Shown piece by piece: positions 36,640-49,564 of a stretch of DNA of 64,000 bases; the stretch's first letter is position 1; every line of letters begins with the position of its first letter. The position numbers and the translations under genes were made by a program. Source of the stretch: Ophiodon elongatus (Eukaryota > Chordata > Actinopteri > Perciformes > Hexagrammidae); the NCBI GenBank assembly GCA_016806645.1, contig JACSYO010000505.1, positions 127,501 through 191,500 on the forward strand, given 5' to 3'. The notes beneath the pieces are model-generated. The model worked only from the letters and a program-made list of their open reading frames with translations. It searched no databases and had not been told where the DNA came from.

Positions 36640-39600
36640 TTTTTATGGTTGCATTTTTTATTTATTTATTTATTATTTTATTATTATTATTTGGTTCTTA
36701 TATAATTAAATTTTCCTTCAAAGTTAATAATTCATGTTCGCTCGTGTTTGTGTGTTTCGTTTTGAAGCTTTTCGGTTAAAGAGAGTTAAAGAGGCCATAA
36801 AGTTTTACAGCATCTCTGCATCCGGTTTCTTTTGTTTTGAAAGAAAAAGACAACAAAAAAAACAACAACAACTCAAGCTGGTCCGTCCTGTAAGAAATGT
36901 AAAGTGTTTATTAAAGATAAGAAAGCTCAGGAAATAGTTTGTGCAGGCTGATGTTCAGAAAAATAGGATTATGGTTAAATTGATATGTGCAAAAGAAAAA
37001 TATTTTCACGTCTCGTCGTGTGTCTGAAACGTAAATTCATCGACTGATTTTAATCGAAAGAGATTTAATTAAATATATTTTAGTAAGAAAGGCCTCGGGT
37101 TTAATTTTTTTTAACTGAAATATTACGAAAACACGTCAATTGCTGCACAGAAACTCAGAAGGCCTGTTTATATTTCGCTGTTATTAACATTATGGATGTT
37201 TATTAACGTACAAATAGATTCAAAGATGCACCGAAATTGTTTTATTTTAGACTTTTATTTTGGAAATACAGATAAAACTTTGATTCCTATTTTTTTAAAC
37301 GTATTTTTATCCCAAAATATAACATTTTAAGGGAAACGACAGTCACTTTGTTTGAGTTTGTGTCTCCTGGAGGCCAAAAAAAACCAAATGAAAGCGGAGG
37401 ATGAATGTGTTGCATTTCAGGAATTTATGGTTTTATTGCGTCTATTAAAGTCGGAAATCCTCGTTGTTGGTGGGAATCACCAGATGTCAACTGAAAAAGA
37501 CCATTTTTAAACAAAACAAAACGGAAATAAGACATTTAGAAACAATAGTAAGAAGAAGAAACACGTTTTTTTAACGAATGGCTGCATTGCTGTAAAACGG
37601 GAGTTTAATTTGGTCCTGAATTCCCTTCAGGGCTCCAATCAGCCGAACTCCACTTCCATCTCTGGTCAAACCCAAATGCATCTGCGGTGGCTGAAGGAAA
37701 ATCCTCCATTTTGTAAGATAATAATAATATTTAAAGCACAAATCTTCCTTTTTTAAATTTTTTTTTGCCTGAAATCATTTTTTATAGAGCAGAAACGGAT
37801 TCTTTAGGTGCGAATCGCGAAGAAAGAGGTCAGATAACGTTTCGGATTAAGGAGGATTGAAGCCCGGATCATCTAATAATCTCAGATTAAAGCTGTTAAA
37901 TATCTGCATAACCCTGCTGTTGTGTTTAGAGAACAATAAGAAGCTGCACAGACCTTTTCTTTCTTTCTTTCTTTTTTTAAAGAAGCTGGAAACAGAAGCA
38001 CATCCAGAACAAATCTCACGAAAACCTCCTGCTCTCTCACTCTTTCTGCGCTGCGTCAAAAAAAAAAAAAAAACCCAAAACATCTCAGGCCTTGGACCCC
38101 AAAAAATAAAATAAAGATGGCGATGAGAAACGAGAAAAAAAACACGGCTGCTGTTTATGAAAATTTACAACTTTGCCATGGAAGTTTTACGACTCTCCCG
38201 GCTCCGGGATTGGTTGCTGGCGGTCATGTGGACCGCAGGAATGGGAACTTATTTCCCATGAGGTTATATTGCAGCTGCTGGGTTTTTTTTTTTTTTTTTC
38301 CTCCACGCGCTCATTCACTTAACACTAGTAACACAACCCTGGGTTTTTTTTTTTTTTTCCTCCTCTCGGCTCTTTGCTTATGCAACACGCAGTGTTGTTG
38401 TCGAGGCGATGCGTGCGTCATTTTCTTTTTTTTTTTTTTTTTTAAACCAAAAGATGGGAGATGGAGGCTCCGCGCGACGCTTCTTCGCTGTGTGCGCGCG
38501 CGCGCGCGCGCCATGCATGTTCTACACTTGTGTATAGCTTTATATGTGTGTTCGTGGAAATGAAGGATCATCACACTCCCCTGGATGGAGGGATTACTTT
38601 CATGAAAGTGGGGGAATTGTTTTGTTTTTTTGGGAGGTGGGTGAGGAGGGGAGGGGGGGTGTAAAGGAGGCGCGAGGAGGCACCCGCACAGGAAATGATG
38701 GATTATCAACAAAGGTAAGGGCACCATGTTTCTGATGCTCCGGCGATTAACTCCAGCTCGAGCGCGCCGCTGCAGAAGTGTCACTGCGTGTTTATATTCC
38801 TGCAAAGAGGAAGATCACTCCTCAAGAAGTAGTGATCATACGAAGCATCCTCATCATCTTCTTCTTGTTGTTTTTTTTTATTCTCGTGTGTGATATCCAC
38901 CACGAGTGGCTGCTCTCCGTGTGTTTAACCCGCGAGACGAACCGCAATATGTGCGGAAAAGATCCAAACATGTCGCAGGTTTGAGGCCTTTTGTGAGAGG
39001 AACGGTAGTCAGGAGTGGTGTCGGCTCGACTTTGATGATGATGGCGGTGATGATGATGATGATGATGATGATGATGGTGGTGGTGATGGTGATGGTGGTG
39101 GTGGTCATACAGGCCCCATGTCACCGCTGAGACGTGCTTTTCTTTAAAGATCCGCTCCATTTATCCACCTTTTACTCTTCTGAGAGACTTAATTATATTA
39201 TATCTCCTTTTTTTTATTGTTTTATTTTATTGCTTTATTCTTAAATAACGTGTCTGAGGTGCTTCAGGCTGAGGTCGCGCTGTTTCGCCTCTTTCTTTCT
39301 TTCTTTCTTTCTTTCTTTTTAAATCAAATCTTGTTTAATTTTGGACAAACATTTGCTCTAAATGTGGCTTGTTTTGTGATTTTGCCAGAAACCATGAAGT
39401 CAATAAGCGAGGTGGAGGTTTTGTTGTGTTTCCGGCGCCTCTCGTGTGTCCTGTTGTCCTCTGCAGTTTCATAAGAGCTTATATAAGATCACGTGACCCT
39501 GTGAGGACACGAGGTTGAGGTTTTGTCTTTCTATGAGCTCAGTTTGATGATCTGAAGGTTTGTTTGTCTGCTCGTCCAGCAGCTGACCGGCTGCAGGGCT

Positions 39601-40720
39601 GCGGCCTGTTTCACTTAATGAACAAACATTAAGACTTTTTGGTTAAAAACGTTTGAATCCAAACGATTTCTAAACGGATATTATCAATAAATAAACTTTA
39701 CCTGAAATAAAGACAATGACGTAAAAACAGGATTATTAATTTTGCTGTCAGCTAACATCCTACAAACTATTTCCTTACGTGTTGTGCATTTAAGTTTTCA
39801 CATTATTCTAGCAATAACGTGCCTTATTTCGTTATTTTTGATTTATTCTCTATTTAATATGGGAAGTTTCCCAAAAGCGAAAGCTAATTAAAAAGGTAGA
39901 AATTGTCTTTATGGAATTAAAACAATCATACAAATAAATAATAACACCTAATTTAAGAAATTCACATATTTTGGAGCAAGAAAAAGCAGTAAAATCGTAT
40001 TATTATCGTATTATTTACTATATTAACTATAAAATGTGCTTTAACTGCAGAACCAGACGTCACATTTGAAGGTTATTAATAATACTAATGGACATACTAT
40101 TAATAGCATCAACTAATAGCACCGTTAATTAACATAATACTAATACTAATAGCTGATATTACCGTGAATTGATCTACTTAATTATTTCTAAATGCAGTTA
40201 TTGATAAGTGATCCAGACTTATTTCACACATTTATATACTCACTCAGCTTTGTTTTGTTTTTTTGTTTTTTTTTTTAAAATGAGGAACTAGTATCCACTT
40301 GGTCACGGTGGGTGAAGATGACGATGATGACGATGAAGGTGAGGATCTGTGTGGAGGCGCGTGTCCTCCCTCGTGCCCTCTGCACGTCTTCCTGGAGCTC
40401 AGTCACAGTTGGCGTTGAAACCTTTTCAAAGAGTGAAACACCAACATTTATTATCGAGGCTCGATCTGGATGACTTGATGACTCATTATTAGGATTTCTG
40501 TTTTTCTGGCGGCTGCGTTGAGAAAACAGTGTTTTAAAAATGTGTTTATTAGTTATTAAATTATTGAACAAGGTGGAAGTGAAGGTTAGAGGAAGAGGAG
40601 GAAGAGGAGGAGGAGGAGGAGGAGGAGGAGAGAGGGAGCCAGTCATTTGTGCGTAAATGGAAATAATGCGCAAAGTGTTTGGCATTTCATTGCGATGTTT
40701 TTTGTTTCTTTTTGCATTGT

Positions 40721-40734
40721 GTGTGTGTGTGTGT

Positions 40735-40785
<51 letters not shown>
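40721..40785. repeat. Compound (GT)n(GC)n(GA)n microsatellite
   Basis: Consecutive GT, GC and GA dinucleotide runs upstream of hoxb6b. Confidence 0.9.
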
Positions 40786-40789
<4 letters not shown>

Positions 40790-40966
40790 ATTGTGCACGC
40801 GTGCTTGTTTGTGACGGAGGGGGAGAAGTCCGTCTGCTTTATTGGACTGTATTTGCATAAAACGAAAAGTTATGACGCGAACAGTTGCTCTGTATGTAGC
40901 ATGTTGTTGTTGTTGTTTGTTTTTAGTGGATTTGTGTGGATTTGTGTCCCTGCGAGTCGCAGCGTA

Positions 40967-40968
<2 letters not shown>

Positions 40969-41010
<42 letters not shown>
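40969..41010. repeat. (GT)n microsatellite
   Basis: GT dinucleotide run about 280 bp upstream of the hoxb6b start codon. Confidence 0.9.
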
Positions 41011-41012
<2 letters not shown>

Positions 41013-41099
41013 TGCGTAAAAGACCGACAGGCTCGAGCGCTTCATTTCGATTCACCGGGGACCCCCGCGCGCAACAAGAGCCCCCCATGGGTGCAATAG

Positions 41100-41243
41100 T
41101 GCAAGCACAGACGGCGGTGATTGGCCAGAGGTTGATCAGATGGTACACTTCCCCTCTGTGTTCAGTGGCACCTCGCAACCCCCCCTTTCAGCAAAAACCA
41201 AATCTCGGATAAAGTAATGGCAAAACCACTTGGACTATAAAAG
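41100..41243 (+). promoter_or_regulatory. hoxb6b proximal promoter
   Basis: TATA box TATAAAAG at 41236-41243, about 50 nt before the ATG, which implies a very short 5' UTR. An inverted CCAAT box (GATTGGCC) lies at 41119-41126 and a PBX-HOX-like TTGATCAGATGG at 41132-41143. Confidence 0.65.
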
Positions 41244-41291
41244 ACAACAAATCATATTCCTCCGGAGTATATACACCCCGTTGTCCACCCA

Positions 41292-42084
41292 ATGAGTTCC
41301 TATTTTGTAAACTCAACTTTTCCCGTGTCTCTACCGGGAGGACAGGACTCTCTCCTGGGTCAGATACCGTTATATTCCTCGGGATACACCGATCCGTTAA
41401 GACACTACTCCAGCGCGGCCACATATGGAGCGGCCAACATGCAGGACAAGGTCTACCCGGCGTCCTACTACCAGCAGACGGGCGCGGCGGCGGCCGCGGC
41501 CATCTACGGGAGGGCCGGCGGCGGCGCGCCCTGCGACTACAACCCGGTCGGGGCTTTCTACAAGGACGCGGAGGGCTCGTGCGCCTTCTCGAGCCGCGAC
41601 GACCCGCCGCTGTTCGTCACTCAGGAGCAGCGCAAGGCGGAGTGCCCGGAGCAGCCTGTCAGCATGGGCAGCAGCCTCGACGACAAGTCCTCCACGCTCA
41701 TCTACCCGTGGATGCAGCGGATGAACGCCTGCTCCGCCGGTGAGTAAACCAACGGGTTTCCACTCGTGTCGCGTTGTCACGACTTGCCTGGAGGTAAAAG
41801 AGATCACCTCCGCGTGATGGAGTGAGGCGTCCCGAGCCGCGCGGCGGAGTTGCCTGTCAGCTGCGCGGGGAGGGAGAGAGAGAGAGAGGGAGAGAGGGAG
41901 AGAGGGGGAGAGAGCGCGCGCGAGCTCGCTTACATCGAATCAGCTTCCCGGTTAGAGACCGAAACACCCGAATAATTAACGCGATCGCACCGCAGAAAAG
42001 TTTGAGATTATTGTGATTGCGCGCGGATCTCCATGCGCCTTCGGGGCTTTTGGCTGCGACATCATCATCACATACACACGACCG

Positions 42085-42138
<54 letters not shown>

Positions 42139-43270
42139 CACACAAGCACGCACGCACACGCAGACTTGGCCTACATCAACCGCGAGCTCCAACTTAAAGC
42201 TCTTATATCACATGGCATCTTCGCAGTGAAGCTTTTTTCTGCACTAAATATCCCTCAAACACCTCCAGCAGCGACTAAATATCCACATTTAAAAATAAAA
42301 ATCACAGTAAATCTCAAAAAACAAGACGTCATATGAGCTTTGTTCATTACTGTGCAGTGGGACTCTGACTGTACATCCTCACTGTAATGTTATAAAACAA
42401 TATACTGCTGTCATAAGAGAGGAAACGCACCATGAGAGCACTTTTACGCACCACGAAGACACATACATCCTATCGTAGCCCACATTAATTACATCATTTA
42501 GGAGATTTTTTATAATAAAATACACGTAAAAGTAAATATAAACTCACTGTAATGTGTGTCGTGTGCATAATGAAGAGATATTATATGAAAATATTGTGAT
42601 ATTTTAGAATATATATCTATTTTTAAACGAATATTGACATTGAGTGCCATTTGCGTACCTTTTAGAAAGAGGCTGGAATGTTATAGGAGAAAATTAAAAA
42701 GAATACATACAATAAAGTACAGTTAATTGCTATATCATAATTTACTACTTTATACACAATAGAATATTATAATTGAATGTTTTAAGACTGTGATTTTGAG
42801 TTGAAATACACCAAACATCTGAACCCTCACTTTATTGTATTCTTTCAGACACACCACTACAGATTTCGAGTGCACTCTCAGGTAGATTTCTTCCTCCTAC
42901 ACTTTCGACATTCACTCAAGACAAAACATTTAAATTATGAATTCGTGAATTTAATTAATTTTGATTTTTTTGTTTTTTTTTTTGTTTTGGATTTTGCTTC
43001 GTTCCAGGTCCATTTGGTAACAGTGGCCGCAGGGGCCGACAGACCTACACCCGCTACCAGACCCTGGAGCTGGAGAAGGAGTTCCACTTCAACCGCTACC
43101 TGACCAGGAGGCGCCGGATAGAGATCTCGCACGCGCTCTGTCTCACGGAGAGGCAGATCAAGATCTGGTTCCAGAACCGCAGGATGAAGTGGAAAAAGGA
43201 GAACAAGCTCCTCAATCCCTCAAAGACACCCGAGGAGGAGGAGGAGGAGCAGGCGGAGAAAAAGAGCTAA
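41292..43270 (+). CDS. hoxb6b: Homeobox protein Hox-B6b
   Basis: Sequence-specific homeodomain transcription factor of paralogue group 6, used in axial patterning of the trunk. Exons 41292-41739 and 43008-43270 (GT/AG, split after the first base of codon 150) give 236 residues. The start MSSYFVNSTFPVSLPGGQ is the conserved group-6 N-terminus. PBX-binding hexapeptide IYPWMQRM lies just before the intron. The homeodomain is about 156-215 (GRQTYTRYQTLELEKEFHFN; recognition helix RQIKIWFQNRRMKWKKE), with the group-6 histidine-serine pair (IEISHALCLTERQ). The tail is acidic (TPEEEEEEQAEKKS). Exon 1 has a short alanine run. The length is close to that of tetrapod Hoxb6. It is the most 5' Hox gene in the window; all Hox genes share this strand. 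Confidence 0.98.
42089..42145. repeat. (CA)n microsatellite in hoxb6b intron
   Basis: CA dinucleotide run with CG interruptions at its edges. Confidence 0.9.
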
Positions 43271-43800
43271 AAGGACACTGAAGGAAAGGCATGTGTGTGT
43301 GTGTGTGCGCGTGTGCGCGTGTGCGCGTGTGTGCGCACTCCCAAAATAAAAATGATGTATTATTTCTTTGTAGATAAAGTGCTGCGAATCCCATGTTAGA
43401 GACGTGTAGAGTGATAGACTTTATTTCAGTGTCTGCACGGTGATCATGTCTGCATTAGGTTAAAACAGGTCCTCCTCTTGTCTGTCCTCGTGCTCGTGTC
43501 ATTATTTAGGGGACTATGCAAAAATCCGCCAAAATGTAAATAATTTTTAGTGTTTAGTTTTTTGACAATGTCGTTACCTCATTCTCGTGAAGGCCTCCTG
43601 AGTTTTGTTCTTATTTTGTGTCCTCCTCTACATCTCGTGGTGTTAGTTGTTCTATACTCGTTGTCTTACAGCTGTGCCATCGACACTGACATCTGTACAG
43701 ACCAGAAATGTTACATGTTATTTATTGTTGTTCACCTCGTGTTCAATGCACATCTGGATATATCGTGTGCAATATTTTGTTTAGGAAATTGTACATAGAA

Positions 43801-43806
43801 AATAAA
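43801..43806 (+). terminator. Candidate polyadenylation signal of hoxb6b
   Basis: AATAAA about 530 nt downstream of the stop codon. A GA-repeat (43855-43890) follows. Confidence 0.6.
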
Positions 43807-44339
43807 GGCTTTTTTGGATGTATATTGGAAGATCTTGTGGCGTCATTTGTGCTCGAGAGAGAGCGAGAGAGAGAAAGAGAGAGAGAGAAAAAAAAAGCTT
43901 ATTATTATCATTATTATAAGTGTTATTATTATAAAGGTGCTGCTTCTGAAGTCACAATAAACCTATAAAATAAGCCTAAACATTCACATAAAAACTCCGC
44001 GTGACGATTAAAATAATTTCCAGCTTGACACCGCGCGCGTAAAGCTGCCAGGCGCGCGACTGATACGTCTCTGTTATGTGTTACCTGAGCCTTTTGTGGC
44101 CTGTATTATCAGCGCGTTACATAAAATGATGGATGGCTTCGGGGGCCCCGACGGCGCGTCCCCGGACGCGGCGATACCGCCTCTGTCCGCAAGATGGCGC
44201 TCTCTGCCCGCGCGGGCTCTCGGGGGCGCAGCGGGGAGGCACCATTGACTGGAGCCTAACGACCATTATTTCGTCATCATTTGTAACCATGGAGCATGAA
44301 TTACCTCTTGAAGTCATCAGTGAGGATTTACGACTGGTC

Positions 44340-44507
44340 AACAAAGGCACGTGATTCCCGAACGCTCTCCCATATTTGGCCGCATACCTGGCAAAGTACA
44401 GTAGGGGCTTCATTGCTTATAATTCATGATTGCGTCCATAAATCGTGCAAGCACACAGGATTATAGCGACAAAGATCTACAAATCGAGGCTTTAAAAATC
44501 CAAGCAA
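44340..44507 (+). promoter_or_regulatory. hoxb5b proximal promoter
   Basis: The stretch before the ATG includes CCATATTTGG (a CArG-like box) near 44370, CACGTG at 44349-44354 and homeodomain or CDX-like CCATAAATC near 44437. No obvious TATA box was seen. Function is inferred from position. Confidence 0.4.
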
Positions 44508-45384
44508 ATGAGCTCTTACTTTGTAAACTCGTTCTCAGGGCGCTATCCAAATGGCTCCGACTATCAGTTACTAAATTATGGGACTAACGGCGCTGTGAGC
44601 GGCTCCTTCAGAGACCCTGGCACCATGCACTCCGGGTCTTTCGGCTACAACTACAATGGCATGGACCTAACGGTGAACCGCGCCAACAACGGCGGCCACT
44701 TCGGGGCCGTGCGGGAGGATGCCCGGGGATTCGCGCCGGACGCCCGGTACAGACAGACGGGCAACTGCTCGCTCGCGTCTCCAGACCCGGTGCCGCCGCC
44801 GTCGTGCGCCACGGCCAGCCGCGAGCAGCTGGAACTAAAGAGCCCCTCTCCTCCCTCTGACCGGAGCTCGACCTCGAGCGGCAACAATCTCAACAAAAAC
44901 AACAACAACGGCAACGGCAACGTCGGCGGAGGCGGCGGCGGCGGAGGCGGCGGCGGGAGCGGCGGCGGGAGCGGCGGGAGCGGCGCGCTTTTCACGGAGA
45001 TAGAGGACGCCACCGGCGCCTCCGAGACCGAGGAAGGCGCACACGGCAGCGGCGGCTCCAGCTCGGCACCCCGGGCGCAGCAGCAGCAGCAGCAGCACCA
45101 CCAGGACCCCAACGCCACCTCCTCCACTCCCACATCAAATGATTGCCAATCGCCACAAATATTCCCCTGGATGCGGAAACTGCACATAAGCCATGGTATA
45201 TTCACACCTCTAATAATATTTAGTTTGGACGGATGTCACGCTGGACGGCGTGTCATAAATCTGTCATGTGTTTTGCATGAGTGAGCAGCTCGGTGTGGAT
45301 GGGGGGGGGAGAAAGAAAAAGGAGATGGGGGGGCAGTAGATCTGGGTTCGGGTTAAGATGCCGCTGGAGCCCGAGAGAGAGAGG

Positions 45385-45420
<36 letters not shown>

Positions 45421-46012
45421 AGAGAGAGGGGAGAGCTTGTGGAGTGTGGATTTTTTAAATGTGTGCCGGTTGCTTTTTTTTTTTTGGTCGGCGGGAGTTT
45501 GAGATAAGAAAGAACCGTGTGAGTGTTTGTTGTGTGTCGCATGCTTCCTCCCTGCATCCTCTCATGCTGTGACCCCCTCCCCCCCCCCCTCCCCTCCTCC
45601 ACCCTTCATCTGTGCATCCTCGCGCTGCAGCCAAACATATTTAAAAATAAGTGTAGCTATACAGTGCAAAGCTCCTCTTATTCTTGCTGTTGTTGTTGTT
45701 GTTGTTGTTCAGTGCAGTTGCTAATTTGTCTGGATTTTTCTGTAAAAAAAAATAATTGTTGTAGATATGACTGGACCGGATGGGAAAAGGGCCCGAACCG
45801 CGTACACCCGGTACCAGACGCTAGAGCTGGAGAAAGAGTTTCACTTCAATAGGTACCTAACCAGGCGGCGGAGGATAGAGATAGCCCACGCCCTGTGTCT
45901 CTCCGAAAGACAGATCAAAATATGGTTTCAGAACCGCAGGATGAAGTGGAAGAAGGACAATAAGCTGAAAAGCATGAGTCTCGTGACAGGAGGCAGCGCC
46001 TTCCACAACTGA
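44508..46012 (+). CDS. hoxb5b: Homeobox protein Hox-B5b
   Basis: Group-5 Hox transcription factor. Exons 44508-45195 and 45765-46012 give 311 residues. The N-terminus MSSYFVNSFSGRYPNGSDYQ and the C-terminus KSMSLVTGGSAFHN are family hallmarks. Hexapeptide IFPWMRKLHISH ends exon 1. The homeodomain is about 236-295 (KRARTAYTRYQTLELEKEFH; IEIAHALCLSERQIKIWFQN). The protein is about 40 residues longer than human HOXB5 (269). The extra length sits in the linker at about 120-215, which carries an asparagine-rich stretch, a long glycine run with serine interruptions, and a glutamine run near the hexapeptide. The glycine tract is encoded largely by GGC/GGA and creates a misleading open frame on the minus strand. 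Confidence 0.98.
45368..45432. repeat. (GA)n microsatellite in hoxb5b intron
   Basis: GA dinucleotide run with GGGGA interruptions. Confidence 0.85.
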
Positions 46013-46335
46013 ATAACTTTTTTTTTTTTTTCTTTTTTTTTTGGGGAGGTGGCAGGGGGGGGGGGTGTGGGGGGAGGGAGGGAGAGTAAAATAATAATAA
46101 TAATAATAATTTAAAAATTAAAAAAAATAAATAATCCATGAGTACTGTAAAGCTATTTGAAGAGCGCAGCACCTTCCAGCATGCTATTGTGATAGAAAAA
46201 TAAGTATTCTGTGGTCTTAAAAAAATAATAATGCCATTTTTAGTTCCCTGTCGTTGTGCTATGATAGCTTAGATGTCCTATTTGGAAAACAAGATGTAAA
46301 TATTATTGGGGGTATTAATTGTCCATGCTTTTTGC

Positions 46336-46392
46336 TCTCTCTCTCTCTCTCTCTCTCTCTTCCTCTTCCTCTCTCTCTCTCTCTCTCTCTCT
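46336..46392. repeat. (CT)n microsatellite in hoxb5b 3' UTR
   Basis: Two CT runs separated by TTCCTCTTCCTC, within the likely hoxb5b 3' UTR. Confidence 0.85.
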
Positions 46393-46872
46393 TCCTCTCG
46401 TGAAGGTGTTTCAACTTGAGCTCTTTATTGTGACTTCTTTGACGGTCTAACAGGAGTAAAATTCATTGTACAGTTAAAAAAAACAAAACAAAAAAAAAAA
46501 CAACAAGTTTCCAAACCATATGCTGCTCTTCATTGAATGTAGACCGAATGTATCCCGGAGCCATTCAACGCGCTTTAGTGTCAGTTTTACTGCTATTTTT
46601 GATGGTTATCTTGTGGCCAGATCCATAAAGTCCAAAAGCAAATGTGTAGCTTTTAGGATATTTTGTGCAACTATTATTATTATTATTATAATTATTATTA
46701 TTAATAATATTGTTTAGAATAATTATGAGCAAATGCAAATGTACTCAACCTGTCAATGTGATGAATTTTTAGTGCAAAGGGTTATTCTGTGGTTAGGCAG
46801 TGATGTGAGCTTTTTTCGCCAATAAGCTTTTTGTATTTGTAAGTGAACTCATAGCGCTTGAAAAAAAAAAAT

Positions 46873-46878
46873 AATAAA
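46873..46878 (+). terminator. Candidate polyadenylation signal of hoxb5b
   Basis: AATAAA about 860 nt after the stop codon, followed by a T/G-rich stretch. Confidence 0.55.
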
Positions 46879-46899
46879 AGTTTCTCTCAATTGCTCTGA

Positions 46900-48203
46900 A
46901 CGTGTCTCGACTTGTATTATCAGTTGGAACAAACACAAGTAGAAGTCAGGTCTTTTTTTTTTATTTCAAAGAAGCTTCTTCCGGTTCGCGTTTCACCAGA
47001 ATTAAACTCACTTAATGATTAACTTCACAATTATATATATATATATTAAAAAAAAAACTGTCACGTGGACAACAGAGATTTGTTTGTTTTTGTTTTGGTC
47101 TCAGCAGAGACAAGGTGACAGAGAAAAAAAACAAACTTTTTCAAACTTACCTCCTCTGACTCTCCGGCAGCGAGGCGCGTGTTTGTGGGGAAATACGTGT
47201 GATACAATCCCCCTAAAAGAAGAAGAAGAAGAGTGGCCTTAGCTTACAGGTACATAGGCAAGGCTGAAGTTGGTTAAAAAAAAAATACCCCCTTACCAAA
47301 GATTGTATAGACCTATATTACTTACAGACTGAGGAAAAGTCACGTGAGGTCCATAAAGTTGGTTTTATGGTTTTGGGGAGTAGACAATGTACTATATAAT
47401 TCACAACCTTGAATGAAAGTGACGGCTTAACTGCGTGGATGGGACTGGGAAAGGCTGGACTGGGGAAGGAAGTGATGTCCGGTGATATTTAGTTGGTTTA
47501 AGCTTCTGGGAAAATTTCGAAAAAAAAAAAAAACAACAGTTTATATTTAAAAAACAAAAAATAATATTGTGTGTGCAAGAATTTTATTTAAAAATGTGAC
47601 ATTTTTTTTTATTTATTTTTTTTTTACTGTGGTTTTCATTTTTTAAAAAAAACTTGTTTACACTCATACAATTTGAGATAAAAGCCACATTTTAAACCCG
47701 CAGAAAACTCCAATTATTTTTTACACTTTTAATGTTTTGCTAATAATGTGAATCCCCAAACTTATTCTGAAAAAAATAAGACTTTAAAGACTTTACTTTT
47801 CTCGTATTCAAGACAGAAAAACACACATAATTGCTTTAATTTGCAAAAAAAAAAAAAAAAAAAAATGTTTTGCTGGAAAAAAAAAAAAAGAAAAGAAAGA
47901 AGATTCTTATCATTTGACTTTAAAAAATAACTGGAGGCTTTTTATGCAGCTGACGTGCAACGAACTTGAGCGAGGTCCCGGAGTGATTTATCCCGAAGTG
48001 TCAAGTCACCGAGCGGCCAAAGGTGAAGTCCCGGACAACCCCGAGCCGGACGCCGAGGCTCCTCTGGTTTAACATAAAGACAGATCTCCGGGCTACACGT
48101 GGCCTTATGTGCATTTGTCTAATAAAACATGAAGACATTATCTCCAGGAAACTAAATGCAATATTTTCAAAGTCTTTTCAAACTCATTTCAGGTATATAT
48201 ATA

Positions 48204-48237
<34 letters not shown>

Positions 48238-49140
48238 TAAAGTTAAAACCAGTGGTGGGCTATATGGGTCCCAGACATTTTCCACATATTCATAACTATT
48301 AAGTGGCAATTTAACCAGCGTAATGAGTATTGCATATTGATAGGGGTAATCTGTACCCGGATCTCATGCATAATTCATGTTGCGGGGATCATCGCCGGGT
48401 CAGGAGACGATGCAGCCGCAGATGCGTCAGGAGGAGGAGGAAGCTGCTGCTGCTGCTCCAGACTTTGCACTGTCACGATGGAGAAAATTTAAAAAAAAAC
48501 ACACATCTTAGTGTTTTGCACTGGAGATAAGAATACAATATTTTTTTTAATTTGTAATATATTTTAAAAAGAAATCTCCAATCGGTGTTTTTTTGGTGGT
48601 GATGGGAAAAAAAAATCACTGCAAACATGGTGCGTAAATTTAACAGATTTCTTCTTTTTTTTTTTTTTTTGTCTGCTCTGCTTTGCAACACGATTCATTT
48701 GGTAGTTTTTAAAAGTGTGCAGATAAAGTAGTGCGAGAGGTACAGCGAATAAAAAGCCACACACACATATTTGTAACCGCATGTTTGTTATAAATTTAAC
48801 ATAAAATCTATTTAAACACTCAGATTCAGTTTCTAAATCGCCAAAATCTGCTTTAAAATCTCAACTAAATGAATACAAATGTGTGTATTTTAGAATCACA
48901 CAACCTAATGTGAAGAACCATTTTAAATCCACCAGCCCTCACGTGGAATTTAACGCATTAATTTTAATCATAATGATGTAAAAAAAAGAAAAGAAACAAA
49001 TGTCACCTTTTCTTTCTCTCTTTTTTTTTGTTTTTGTTTGGGGTTAGGCCAGTTGCTCGTGTCATGGATGTTTAACATCTGGCAGGATTTGCGTGTGTGC
49101 GCGCGCGCGTGTGTGCATGCATGCGTGTGTCTCTCTCTGT

Positions 49141-49181
<41 letters not shown>

Positions 49182-49560
49182 GTTCCGCCAGCAGAGGGCG
49201 CCTCAGACCGACAAGGCTGATGATGGATGGGTTTCTCCTCCTCTCCCCTCTCGCTTGTAGGTCACAGAGAGAAACCAGCGTCGCTCTCAGCCTGTTTATT
49301 ATTAGTTATCTCTCACAGGTTTGTCCCGGCTGAGTGGGAGGAATAAACCTTTTTAAATGCTGGACACTTTGAGCTGCCAGAGGCTGATGATCACAAAGAA
49401 GTTATCTCACTTTATTACTCTGGAGAGCAGCTGCAGCGTCTTCGCTGTGAGCTGCGATTTGGAGCCAGTTTCCTTTTTTTTATGCAGCCTGTTGCTTTCA
49501 GATTAAGATTTTTACACAAGAAAGAGGATGCAGCTCATAATAGATTACATTTTAAAGAGT
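46900..49560. other. hoxb5b-mir-10a intergenic region, hoxb4b absent
   Basis: No homeobox or other coding exon was seen. AT-rich DNA contains poly-A/T runs (47520-47533, 47846-47890, 48207-48236) and a TG microsatellite at 49146-49178. Two blocks of more complex sequence, about 47940-48070 and 48300-48480, look non-random and could be conserved noncoding elements. Confidence 0.5.
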
Positions 49561-49564
49561 AAAC

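Larger units (their letters stand above)
36200..41100. other. ttll6-hoxb6b intergenic region without Hox9-7 genes
   Basis: About 4.9 kb with no homeobox. The place where hoxb7b, hoxb8b or hoxb9b would lie holds only simple repeats: (TA)n at 36586-36629, poly-T near 38281-38420, (GAT)n at 39035-39105, CTTT runs at 39292-39320 and a GGA run at 40590-40630. A donor-like site at 38714/38715 is noted in the findings. No mir-196 mature sequence was found by eye. Confidence 0.5.

Noticed and set aside
36200..41100. mir-196 between ttll6 and hoxb6b
   Set aside because: No stretch matching the TAGGTAGTTTCATG seed region was found by reading both strands.
41397..41807. 136-codon minus-strand frame opposite hoxb6b exon 1
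   Set aside because: Antisense of GC-rich coding sequence.
44651..45205. 184-codon minus-strand frame opposite hoxb5b exon 1
   Set aside because: It is the antisense shadow of the Gly/Gln-rich coding tract.
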